A program made the translations under genes and the position numbers. The notes under the pieces are model-generated. The model did not search any database and was not told the DNA's origin. It was given only the letters and a program-made list of their open reading frames with translations. Shown here piece after piece: positions 15,310 to 22,951 of a stretch of DNA of 33,938 nt (position 1 is the first letter of the stretch; the number at the start of each line of letters is the position of its first letter). This stretch comes from Candidatus Borkfalkia stercoripullorum (GTDB taxonomy: Bacteria > Bacillota > Clostridia > Christensenellales > Borkfalkiaceae): assembly GCA_019119395.1 (NCBI GenBank), contig DWXC01000014.1, positions 1 through 33,938 on the forward strand, read 5' to 3'.

Positions 15310-15555
15310 ATGAGCAATAAAATAAAATGTTATATTTGTGGTACAGAACTTGAAGGGGATGAAAGTTTGGTTGATTTTTGTCCTTATTGTGATTGGATTT
15401 ATTTGGGGTGGGAAAGTGAACTTGATTTAGACGATAAAGATAATGTCAATCGCGTATCTATAAGACAGGCAAAGGAGAACGTTTCCAAAGGATTAGATGT
15501 TCATGGCGATCCTTTACCGAATAAGAAAAAGCGAAAAAGGAATTTGAACGTATAA
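15310..15555 (+). CDS. Small zinc-ribbon protein, CPCC-like (copy 1)
   Basis: An 81-residue protein with CxxC at residues 7/10 (CYIC) and 24/27 (CPYC), a central DWIYLGWESE, then an acidic patch and NRVSIRQAKENVSKGLD. The order (two CxxC, a tryptophan motif, N-x-VS-x-xQA) recalls the Cys-rich CPCC family of unknown function. The C-terminus is strongly basic. Base composition is much more AT-rich than the core genes, in line with transfer. The ribosome binding site (AAGGCAGG, 15293-15300) is weak. Copy 2 follows 18 nt later. Confidence 0.75.
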   Translation: MSNKIKCYICGTELEGDESLVDFCPYCDWIYLGWESELDLDDKDNVNRVSIRQAKENVSKGLDVHGDPLPNKKKRKRNLNV

Positions 15556-15573
15556 GGAGGCAAGACAAATTAA

Positions 15574-15792
15574 ATGGCATATAAGGAAAAGTTAAAATGT
15601 CCGATTTGCGGGACGGAGTTTGAAGGCGGTTCGTTTGATGACTGCCCTTATTGCGACTGGACTTATTTAGGGTATGAAGGGGAAATGGAAGAAGACGAGT
15701 TGGATTCAGCCAATCCCGTGTCGATACAGAAAGCAAAAGCACTTGTGGCCAAAGGCTTAAACATCTGGGGCGAGCCTTTGCCGAAGAAATAA
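15574..15792 (+). CDS. Small zinc-ribbon protein, CPCC-like (copy 2)
   Basis: A 72-residue paralogue of the previous gene, with CxxC at residues 9/12 (CPIC) and 24/27 (CPYC), then DWTYLGYEGE and NPVSIQKAKALVAKGLNIWGEPLPKK. AAGGAGG at 15555-15561 overlaps the end of copy 1, with 12-nt spacing, so the pair is one unit. A terminator follows at 15816. The two proteins share the framework but differ in tail charge, suggesting an old tandem duplication. Function is unknown; zinc binding is inferred from the Cys pairs. Confidence 0.78.
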   Translation: MAYKEKLKCPICGTEFEGGSFDDCPYCDWTYLGYEGEMEEDELDSANPVSIQKAKALVAKGLNIWGEPLPKK

Positions 15793-15815
15793 AAACAACG
15801 AAATAAACCGATACG

Positions 15816-15847
15816 AAGCACCGAGCCGAAAGGCAAGGTGCTTTTTT
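15816..15847 (+). terminator. Rho-independent terminator after the zinc-ribbon pair
   Basis: Arms AAGCACC (15816-15822) and GGTGCTT (15837-15843), with an inner GCC-GAAA-GGC hairpin, are followed by a run of six T residues. Confidence 0.9.
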
Positions 15848-15871
15848 AATACGAAAAAGGAGACGGTATCT

Positions 15872-16042
15872 GTGGCGAAACTGTCTGACCGTCAGCGGAA
15901 GCAGATCATCGCCGAATATGTAGAAGGCGACGGGAAAGTGTCGCAAAGGTCGCCGGCAAAAAAGTACAACGTTTGTTTATCCACAATATCGAAGATATTG
16001 AGCGATGAAAAAGCAGAACAAAGTGTACACATAAAAAAGAAA
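15872..16042 (+). pseudogene. Truncated phage-type HTH gene (terminase small-subunit-like N-terminus)
   Basis: The GTG start at 15872 has AAGGAGA 8 nt upstream and encodes KLSDRQRKQIIAEYVEGDG, then KVSQRSPAKKYNVCLSTISKIL, a helix-turn-helix typical of the N-termini of small phage terminase or transposase-like proteins. After about 57 residues similarity ends in a Lys-rich stretch where the frame meets the terminator of the antisense RNA gene. The frame stays open to 16402, but the rest is antisense to the RNA and looks random. I read it as a gene fragment; a short functional DNA-binding peptide is possible. Confidence 0.6.
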
Positions 16043-16318
16043 AGAAAAAAGACTGATAGGGAGGACGCGCATTTCCCTCCATCGCGCCGAAATCGGTGCG
16101 GCAGGCGAGCGCGGTTTTCTGCCATTCGTATCAGTCTTTTTTATAAAGTGTTTGCCTTTGGATGGACGCCTTCCTCAAAAGAGGAACCATCATTATTTAG
16201 CAGCTACGGCGATTTTTCTGCTGTCAAAGGCTGTTTAACTGAACGGGGAGCCGCACGGTTCCTCCCATTACAAGCGACAGCGAGTGCGGAGCATAATTTC
16301 TGTCGTCGTTCAGTTTTC
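16041..16318 (-). ncRNA. Candidate structured noncoding RNA, about 275 nt
   Basis: It is transcribed leftward from a perfect promoter (16325-16353) and ends at a 14-bp hairpin plus U-run. Helices, given in plus-strand coordinates, fall into three domains. Domain I: 16307-16315 pairs with 16237-16245 (9 bp), enclosing hairpins 16300-16305/16275-16280 and 16262-16266/16246-16250, whose loops can kiss through 16284-16289 with 16251-16256 (6 bp). Domain II: 16225-16231/16154-16160, with hairpins 16218-16222/16199-16203 and 16187-16191/16161-16165 capped by 16181-16186/16171-16176 and a UUUU loop; 16208-16211 can pair with 16167-16170. Domain III: 16129-16142/16045-16058, with hairpins 16119-16123/16100-16104 and 16076-16080/16060-16064, whose loops can kiss through 16109-16113 with 16066-16070. 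It has no tRNA-like ends (so not tmRNA), no SRP or RNase P core motif, and no sensible open frame. I cannot assign it to a known family. Confidence 0.75.
16045..16142 (-). terminator. Terminal hairpin and U-run of the candidate ncRNA
   Basis: A perfect 14-bp inverted repeat (16045-16058 and 16129-16142, core AGACTGATA) closes domain III. On the minus strand it is followed by a T-rich stretch that continues to about 16032. The six T residues in the right arm could also stop plus-strand transcripts. Confidence 0.7.
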
Positions 16319-16324
16319 ACTTAT

Positions 16325-16353
16325 ATTATACTCCCGAACCGAAAAAATGTCAA
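16325..16353 (-). promoter_or_regulatory. Consensus sigma-A promoter driving the ncRNA
   Basis: On the minus strand TTGACA (complement of 16348-16353) and TATAAT (complement of 16325-16330) are both perfect, with a 17-nt spacer. Transcription should start near 16318. No ribosome binding site or open frame lies downstream, which points to an RNA gene. Confidence 0.88.
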
Positions 16354-16373
16354 CAGTAAAGGAGAATTTTTTT

Positions 16374-16622
16374 ATGCCCGATATACAAACATACCCGTAT
16401 GACGACGATTTTATGATCTTCGACGGCGTTACGGGGCAATACGTCATAGCGGAAAAGGCGTTGCTCTCGCGTGGGACAGACATCCGTGCGAGGCTTGTTG
16501 CGGCATCATCGCAATGCCGTATATTGAGTTCGGTCTTACCTTTTCGCAGTATCTGCGGAATTTATTCGGTATACGCAGTTATCGGGCCGTTGCGGGAGGC
16601 CGTTTACCGATTTTTCGTTTGA
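16374..16622 (+). pseudogene. Phage-structural-like gene fragment
   Basis: The ATG at 16374 has AAGGAG 10 nt upstream and encodes MPDIQTYPYDDDFMIFDGV, then TGQYVIAEKALLSRGTDIRARL. This start resembles small structural or connector proteins of Clostridia prophages, which are usually longer than 140 residues. Here similarity fades after about 45 residues, and the frame stops at 82 residues, 20 nt before the converging penicillin-binding protein gene. It is best read as a truncated and perhaps frameshifted prophage remnant. The family resemblance is recalled, not computed. Confidence 0.5.
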
Positions 16623-16641
16623 CGATTTTCCGAATTCAGCG

Positions 16642-18873
16642 TCATGGATTCCACCAATCATCAAGGCCGCCGATTTTGCTTTCGTTTCCGCTTTTCGGGC
16701 GGATATAGACGGACGGCAGAATTATTTCGTCCCCGCAAATCCTTTCGCCCGTATCGCTGAAATAATAGGGGGTTATACTATATTCGTAGTGTTTCCCTTC
16801 CTTTAAGTCGGTATCGGTGTAAGGTGCGGCCTTCCCGTCATAGATCACCCGTATATTCCCTTCTTCGCTGCGTTTTATCAAAATTCGATAGTACTCTGTG
16901 TGACATACATCAATAAAAACGGTCGTGTTTTTGCAGCGCAGATCCGCCTGGATCTGCGGGGCGGAATATTCCGTTCCGTTGCGGGTCGGCGCGGTGCCTT
17001 TGCGAAAGTATTCCAAAAAAGTGAACTGCTTCGGCAGATTTTCCGATGCGGCGCAAACTTCGTGATATTTGTCGTAGGCGATCTTATCCAGCAAAACTTC
17101 TTCTACGTTTTCGGGCTGTTGTAAGGGCGAAGGCGACGCGTTGCCGTAAAGCCGTTTGAGCAAAAGCATGGCATAATGACAGGGAAGTCCGCCGCCCGTG
17201 ATGTCGGTCAGACCGTTATCCGCGTTGCCCATCCATACGCCGACCGTATGCGATCCCGTATAGGCGATCGTGTATGCGTCGGTGTTTCCTTTTTCGTTTC
17301 CGCACGTCCCCGTCTTTGCGCAGACCTCGAAAGGCAGCGAAGCGAGTTTTTTCGCCGTTCCCGTTTTGGCGGCATCCTTTAAGATATCGTTGATGAGAAA
17401 TGCCGTGTCTTCCGAAAAGACGCGCCTTTTTTCCACGTGTCTTTCGTAAAGCACGTTGCCTTCCGAATCCTCGATCTTTTTGATGAAGGCGGAAGGCGTA
17501 TAAACTCCGCCGTTTGCAAAAAGCGCGTATGCGCCCGTAAGCTGCGGCAGGGTAAAACCTTCGCTTACGCCGCCGAGCGCCATGGAGAGAGTCCGGTCTT
17601 TTTCGTTCAGCGGCAGATCCATGCGGGCGAGATATTTTTCGCTTTTATCAGAACCGAGTTTTGCGAGTATTTTGACCGCGGGTACGTTCATGCTTTCGGA
17701 AAGGGCGCGGCGGACGGAAACGAATCCGTGGTATTCGTCTTTATAGTTCGACGGCGAGTAGCCGCCGAAGTCGGTCTTTTCGTCGGCGATCGGCGTGCAG
17801 GGCGAGATCATGTTTTCTTCCATTGCGGGAGCATACACGGCGAGCGTTTTGAGTACGGAGCCCGGCTGTCTTCGTATGTTCCCTTCGCTTGAAAAATAAG
17901 CGGTTATGCCGCAGGTCTTATTGTCCTCGACGACGATCGCTTTTCCCGATCGGTCGGCGTCCGTTTTCAGGTTTTCGGCATATTCCTGCAACCGCGCGTC
18001 CATGTAGGTATAAATTCTGATCCCGCGGGAAAACGAATAGGGGGAATAAATTTCCGATATGCCGTCCAGCTCGCGAACGACGCATTGCAGATACGATTTT
18101 GCGGAAACGGCGTTTTCGCGCTTTACCGGCAAAGGCTCCTTGCAGGCGGTTTCGTATTCCGATTCTGAAAGGTATCCCTGCGCTCGCATTGCGGAAAGGA
18201 CGCGGTTTCTTGCGGAAAGACATCTTTCGGGCGCGTTGAACGGAGAATAGCCGCCGGGCGAGCGGATGACCGCAGCGAGCATCGCCCCCTCGGCTTCCGT
18301 CAGTTCGCTGACATTTTTAGAGAAATAATAGTCGGCCGCCCCCGCGATCCCGTAACAGCCGTGCCCGAAATAGATCGTGTTGAGATAAAGTTCCAGTATC
18401 TCGTCTTTGGAATATTTTTTTTCGAGTTTGCGGGTCAGCCGTATTTCTTTCAGCTTCCTCTTTAACGTTTTTTCGTTCGTAAGGTGCGTGTTTTTAATGA
18501 GTTGCTGGCTGATCGTCGAAGCGCCTTGTTTAAAGGAACGCGCTCCCAGGTTTTTCAGCGCGGCTTTCGCCATGCGCGCGTAATCCAGCCCGCGGTGGCG
18601 GTAAAATTTTTTGTCCTCGGCGGCGATAAACGCGTTTTTCACGTATTCGGGAAGCTCTTCCAGTCCGGCTTTTTTATCCGATCCCGTAAACGAGACCTCG
18701 GCGGTTTTGTCTCCGGCATCGTCAAATACTTCCGCGTAGCAGTCGGATAAAACGAGTTTGCCGCGTTCGAGTTTTGTGTCGGCCGTGACGGCGAAATAAT
18801 AACCTGCGGCGATAAGCAATGCTGCGCACAGCAGGAGCAATGCCGCCAGCGAGATTTTCCCTAATACTTTCAT
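16642..18873 (-). CDS. Class A penicillin-binding protein (PBP1A type)
   Basis: A 743-residue bifunctional peptidoglycan synthase. One membrane anchor (about residues 7-28) is followed by a GT51 glycosyltransferase with AAEDKKFYRHRGLD, GASTISQQLIKN, KKYSKDEILELYLN and YFGHGCYGI. The transpeptidase has GSVLK as the SxxK nucleophile motif, SESMN as SxN and AKTGT as KTG, all intact. The last 100 residues form a beta-rich, fibronectin III-like tail. The ATG at 18873 has GAGGA 7 nt upstream; the frame upstream of it is not supported. It is divergent from miaB and converges on the accessory island. I see no clear promoter or terminator. Confidence 0.94.
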   Translation of the reverse strand: MKVLGKISLAALLLLCAALLIAAGYYFAVTADTKLERGKLVLSDCYAEVFDDAGDKTAEVSFTGSDKKAGLEELPEYVKNAFIAAEDKKFYRHRGLDYARMAKAALKNLGARSFKQGASTISQQLIKNTHLTNEKTLKRKLKEIRLTRKLEKKYSKDEILELYLNTIYFGHGCYGIAGAADYYFSKNVSELTEAEGAMLAAVIRSPGGYSPFNAPERCLSARNRVLSAMRAQGYLSESEYETACKEPLPVKRENAVSAKSYLQCVVRELDGISEIYSPYSFSRGIRIYTYMDARLQEYAENLKTDADRSGKAIVVEDNKTCGITAYFSSEGNIRRQPGSVLKTLAVYAPAMEENMISPCTPIADEKTDFGGYSPSNYKDEYHGFVSVRRALSESMNVPAVKILAKLGSDKSEKYLARMDLPLNEKDRTLSMALGGVSEGFTLPQLTGAYALFANGGVYTPSAFIKKIEDSEGNVLYERHVEKRRVFSEDTAFLINDILKDAAKTGTAKKLASLPFEVCAKTGTCGNEKGNTDAYTIAYTGSHTVGVWMGNADNGLTDITGGGLPCHYAMLLLKRLYGNASPSPLQQPENVEEVLLDKIAYDKYHEVCAASENLPKQFTFLEYFRKGTAPTRNGTEYSAPQIQADLRCKNTTVFIDVCHTEYYRILIKRSEEGNIRVIYDGKAAPYTDTDLKEGKHYEYSITPYYFSDTGERICGDEIILPSVYIRPKSGNESKIGGLDDWWNP

Positions 18874-18944
18874 AGTGCATTCCTCACGTTTACAGTATTC
18901 GGAATTTTGCAAAAATTATTTAAGGAACAGAAGCCCCGAAAGGC

Positions 18945-18973
18945 TTGAAAAAATTCGGCAAAAAAGTTATAAT
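18945..18973 (+). promoter_or_regulatory. Sigma-A promoter of miaB-mutS-mutL-miaA
   Basis: TTGAAA (18945-18950) and a perfect TATAAT (18968-18973) are 17 nt apart. Transcription would begin near 18980, 28 nt before miaB. Confidence 0.82.
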
Positions 18974-19007
18974 AGAATGTGCATTAAACGAACTTTACAA
19001 GGATTCC

Positions 19008-20336
19008 ATGGAAAAACATTATTATATCATCACTTACGGTTGTCAGATGAATGTGCATGAGTCCGAAAAGATCGCGGGGATCCTGCGAAGCAAGGGCTAT
19101 GCGGAGTGCGGTTTTCAGGAAGAGGCGGACATCATCGTTTTCAATACCTGCTGCATCAGGGAAAACGCTGAAAACCACGCTTACGGCAACATCGGCGCGT
19201 TGAAAAAATTGAAAAGGGCGAAGCCGTCGCTTCTGATCGCCGTCGGCGGCTGCATGACCCAGCAAAGCGGCGCGGCGGAAAAACTGAAAAAGAAGTTCCC
19301 GTTCGTGGATATTATTTTCGGCACGCACAATCTGGAAGACCTGGGCCGCCTCATCGATATCAAATCTTCGCAAAAAAAATCGGTCATCGAGATCGAGGAA
19401 GGCCGCGACGATATCGGGGACGACGAGGATATCTCTTTCCGCACGAGTTACCCCAACGCATGGGTGAACATCATGTACGGGTGCAACAATTTCTGCTCTT
19501 ATTGTATCGTGCCGTACGTGCGCGGCAGGGAAAGGAGCCGCCGCCCCGAAAATATCATAGCCGAGGTAAACGGATTGCTCGATCAAGGGTATAGGGAGAT
19601 TACGCTGCTCGGCCAGAACGTCAATTCATACGGCAACGATGCGGGCGGCGGGTTTACCTTTCCGCAGCTTTTGCGCGACATCTGTAAAAGGAAAGAAAAA
19701 TTCCGGCTTCGTTTCATGACCAGCAACCCGAAAGATTTCGGTGAAGAACTTGTGCGGGCGATCGCGGACTGCGAACAGATCTGCAACCTCGTGCATCTGC
19801 CCGTGCAGGCGGGTTCAGACAGGATTTTGCGGTTGATGAACAGAAAATATACGGCCGAAGAATATCTGAAAAAGGTGGAACTTCTCAGGAAATACGTGCC
19901 CGATTGCTGCCTTACGAGCGACGTCATGGTCGGATTCCCCACGGAAACGGAGGAGGATTTTCGGGCGACGCTCGATCTGGTCAGAGAGGCAAAATTCAGC
20001 ACGGCGTTCACTTTCGTCTATTCGCCGAGAAGCGGTACGAAGGCTGCGGGGATGGACGGACAGATCCCCGACGAGGTAAAAAAGGACAGGATCATGCGCC
20101 TTGTCGAACTTGTCAACAGCCAGACGAGAGAGATGTCTGCCGAATACCTCGGCAAAACGATCGAAATTTTATGCGAAGATTTTGACGAAAAAAAAGGTTT
20201 GTATCTCGGGCGTGACGAATACGGAAGGATGGGTTACTTCAAAAGCGACGCCCGTCCGATCGGAAAATTTGTCAGGCTGAAAATAACGGATGCGTCCGGC
20301 GTTTCGCTTTACGGCGAAGAGTGCGGGCGCGCCTGA
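19008..20336 (+). CDS. miaB: MiaB, tRNA-2-methylthio-N6-dimethylallyladenosine synthase
   Basis: A 442-residue radical SAM enzyme that adds the methylthio group to i6A37 made by MiaA, encoded further down the same operon. The N-terminal UPF0004 domain has TYGCQMNVHESE, FNTCCIRENAE and VGGCMTQQ, whose three Cys hold the auxiliary cluster. The radical SAM core has GCNNFCSYCIVPYVRGRE with CxxxCxxC. A TRAM domain ends the protein. The ATG at 19008 follows AAGGA; the frame from 18945 starts inside the promoter. mutS begins 23 nt downstream. Confidence 0.95.
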   Translation: MEKHYYIITYGCQMNVHESEKIAGILRSKGYAECGFQEEADIIVFNTCCIRENAENHAYGNIGALKKLKRAKPSLLIAVGGCMTQQSGAAEKLKKKFPFVDIIFGTHNLEDLGRLIDIKSSQKKSVIEIEEGRDDIGDDEDISFRTSYPNAWVNIMYGCNNFCSYCIVPYVRGRERSRRPENIIAEVNGLLDQGYREITLLGQNVNSYGNDAGGGFTFPQLLRDICKRKEKFRLRFMTSNPKDFGEELVRAIADCEQICNLVHLPVQAGSDRILRLMNRKYTAEEYLKKVELLRKYVPDCCLTSDVMVGFPTETEEDFRATLDLVREAKFSTAFTFVYSPRSGTKAAGMDGQIPDEVKKDRIMRLVELVNSQTREMSAEYLGKTIEILCEDFDEKKGLYLGRDEYGRMGYFKSDARPIGKFVRLKITDASGVSLYGEECGRA

Positions 20337-20359
20337 AATTACCGAAGAGGGGAGCGCTT

Positions 20360-22948
20360 ATGAGCGGACTGTCGCCGATGATGCGGCATTATCTTGAAAT
20401 CAAAGACAAATATAAAGACTGCGTCGTCTTTTACAGGCTCGGGGATTTTTACGAGATGTTTTTCGAGGATGCGGAAGAGGTGTCTCGGCTTCTCGATCTT
20501 ACGCTGACGGGCAGGGATTGCGGGCTGGAAGAGCGAGCGCCGATGTGCGGCATTCCTTTTCACGCGGCGGATACTTACATCGCGAAGCTCGTCGCTCTCG
20601 GGAAAAAAGTCGCGATCTGCGAACAGCTTTCCGATCCCGCGACGACAAAGGGCATGGTCGAGCGCGACGTGATCCGCGTCGTATCGTCGGGCACGCTCAT
20701 CGAAGACACTCTGCTGGACGAAAAGAAAAACAATTTTATCGCATGCTGTTACAAGGACGGGGTACATAGCGCGGTCGCCTGGACGGATATTACGACGGGC
20801 GAGTTTTCGGCGGCTGTTTTCGGCGGCGAAAACGGTCTGGGCGCGGCGTTGGAGCATCTCGTCAAGCTTTCGCCTGCGGAGATCATCGTAAACGAAGAAT
20901 TTTTGCTCGCATGCAAAAATTCTCCCGCGTTGCGGAGCGGAGGGCTGCCCGCTCTTTCCTGCTATGTGCCATGGGCCTTCGGGCAAAACCGCGCGCAGAA
21001 AAACCTGTGCGAACAACTCGGCACAAAGACGCTCGAACCTTTCGGCGTCGCGGATAAACCCGAAGCGATCGCGGCGGCGGGCGCGCTCGTGGAATATTTG
21101 CGCGAAACGCAGAAGCACGCCCTGAAAAACATCGATTCGCTGCGGCTCGTCAGCTCGGACAAAGTCATGATGCTCGACAATGCCGCGATCAAAAATCTCG
21201 AACTTGTCAAAACATTGGGCGACGGAAAGCGGAAGGGTTCGCTCCTTTGGCTGCTCGACGATACGCATACGGCGATGGGCGCGCGGCTCATGTATTCGCT
21301 CGTGCTCAATCCGCTGCATGAAAAGCAGGATATTTTGTACCGCCTTTCGGGGGTGAACGAACTGTACGGCGCTACGGTCATCCGCATCGGGATCGCCGAT
21401 ACATTGAAAAACGTGCGCGACATCGAGCGCATTGCGGGGAAGATCTCCAACAACAACCTTACCCCGCGAGACTGCGAGGCGCTCGGGGCTTCTCTCGCCG
21501 TCATTCCCAACCTGAAATTTCAGTTATCCGGTTTTTCCTCGCCGATCTTAAAAGAGATCGGCGAGGGGCTGGGCGATTTTTCCTCTCTTTGCGATTTATT
21601 GAAGCGCGCGTTTATACCCAATCCGCCCGTAAACGTCAAAGAGGGCGGGTATATCGCGGCAGGATACAGCAAAGAACTGGACGAGCTTCGCGACGCGCAT
21701 AAAAACGGCGCATCGCGCATTGCGGAAATGGAGGCGCGCGAGCGGGAAGAGACGGGCATCAAAAACCTGAAAATCAAATACAACCGCGTGTTCGGTTACG
21801 GGATCGAAGTCACCAACTCTTTCCGCGACAAAGTGCCGTACCGCTACCAGCGCAAACAGACGCTTGCCAACGCCGAGCGGTTCGTGACGGACGAGCTCAA
21901 AGAGATCGAGGAAAAGATCCTTTCCAGTTCGGAAAAAAGCCTTGCTACGGAGATCGCGCTCTTTGAACAGATCAAGGGCGTCCTTTCCGATAATATCGGC
22001 AGGCTCAAAAAACTTGCAGCCTCGATCGCGTTGCTCGACTGTCTGGTTTCCTTTGCGAGCATTGCGAAAGAGCGCGCTTATTGTAAGCCCGAGATCGTGG
22101 CGGCGGGAGGGGAGCTCATCGTCAAAGACGGACGTCATCCCGTGGTAGAGGCGCTTTCCAAAGAGCGCTTCGTTCCGAACGACACCACGCTCGACGGGAA
22201 AGAAACGCGAACCATGGTCATTACCGGTCCGAATATGGCGGGCAAAAGCACGTATATGCGGCAGACGGCCCTCATCGTGCTGATGGCGCACATCGGCTGT
22301 TTCGTGCCCGCGCGTTCGGCGCAGATACCCGTCATCGACAGGATTTTTACCCGCGTGGGGGCGAGCGACAACCTGATCCTCGACCAAAGCACCTTTATGG
22401 TTGAAATGACCGAAGTCGCTTCGATCATCATGAATGCGACGCCCGATTCCCTTCTGATCCTCGACGAGGTCGGGCGGGGAACGAGTACTTACGACGGATT
22501 GAGCATAGCCTGGGCCGTGCTCGAATATCTGACGCAGAACATCCGCGCAAAGACGCTGTTTGCCACGCATTATCATGAATTGACCGAATTGGAGGGGAAG
22601 ATCGAGGGTATCAAAAATTACAAAGTAACGGTCAAGGAAGCGGCCGGAACGATCATTTTTCTCCGCAAGATCATGCGCGGCGGCGCAAACAAGAGTTTCG
22701 GCATCGAGGTCGCGAAGCTTGCGGGCATTCCCGCCGCCGTTACTGCAAGGGCGAAAGACATCCTGAAAAAATTGGAAAAAAACGATATCGCCCGAACGGC
22801 GATCGAGGAGACGGCTGCCGAGGCGGATATCCGCCCCGCAGAGAGTGAGACGGATAAACTTCTACGCGAACTCGACCTCGACAATCTCACGCCGATGCAG
22901 GCGTTTCACATTCTTTCCGATCTGGCTGAAAAAGCGAAAAGGGATTAG
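20360..22948 (+). CDS. mutS: MutS, DNA mismatch recognition ATPase
   Basis: An 862-residue protein. The N-terminal mismatch-binding motif is F30-Y31-E32 in RLGDFYEMFFEDA. Connector, lever and clamp domains fill the middle. The ATPase has TGPNMAGKST near residue 622, LLILDEVGRGTSTYDG as Walker B and signature, and FATHYHEL after it. The C-terminus includes a helix-turn-helix dimerization part and LDLDNLTPMQAFHIL. The ATG at 20360 has AGGGGAG 5 nt upstream. It is followed 3 nt later by mutL, so the mismatch repair pair is coupled. Confidence 0.96.
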   Translation: MSGLSPMMRHYLEIKDKYKDCVVFYRLGDFYEMFFEDAEEVSRLLDLTLTGRDCGLEERAPMCGIPFHAADTYIAKLVALGKKVAICEQLSDPATTKGMVERDVIRVVSSGTLIEDTLLDEKKNNFIACCYKDGVHSAVAWTDITTGEFSAAVFGGENGLGAALEHLVKLSPAEIIVNEEFLLACKNSPALRSGGLPALSCYVPWAFGQNRAQKNLCEQLGTKTLEPFGVADKPEAIAAAGALVEYLRETQKHALKNIDSLRLVSSDKVMMLDNAAIKNLELVKTLGDGKRKGSLLWLLDDTHTAMGARLMYSLVLNPLHEKQDILYRLSGVNELYGATVIRIGIADTLKNVRDIERIAGKISNNNLTPRDCEALGASLAVIPNLKFQLSGFSSPILKEIGEGLGDFSSLCDLLKRAFIPNPPVNVKEGGYIAAGYSKELDELRDAHKNGASRIAEMEAREREETGIKNLKIKYNRVFGYGIEVTNSFRDKVPYRYQRKQTLANAERFVTDELKEIEEKILSSSEKSLATEIALFEQIKGVLSDNIGRLKKLAASIALLDCLVSFASIAKERAYCKPEIVAAGGELIVKDGRHPVVEALSKERFVPNDTTLDGKETRTMVITGPNMAGKSTYMRQTALIVLMAHIGCFVPARSAQIPVIDRIFTRVGASDNLILDQSTFMVEMTEVASIIMNATPDSLLILDEVGRGTSTYDGLSIAWAVLEYLTQNIRAKTLFATHYHELTELEGKIEGIKNYKVTVKEAAGTIIFLRKIMRGGANKSFGIEVAKLAGIPAAVTARAKDILKKLEKNDIARTAIEETAAEADIRPAESETDKLLRELDLDNLTPMQAFHILSDLAEKAKRD

Positions 22949-22951
22949 GGC

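Noticed and set aside
16041-16318. tmRNA, SRP RNA, RNase P RNA or 6S RNA as identity of the structured RNA
   Set aside because: There is no tRNA-like end or tag frame, no GGAAGCAGCC-type SRP loop, no GAGGAAAGTC RNase P core and no single long hairpin with a central bubble.
16640-16760. Plus-strand frame extending the phage-like fragment into the PBP gene
   Set aside because: A shifted frame stays open, but it overlaps the well-supported C-terminus of the penicillin-binding protein and shows no clear similarity.
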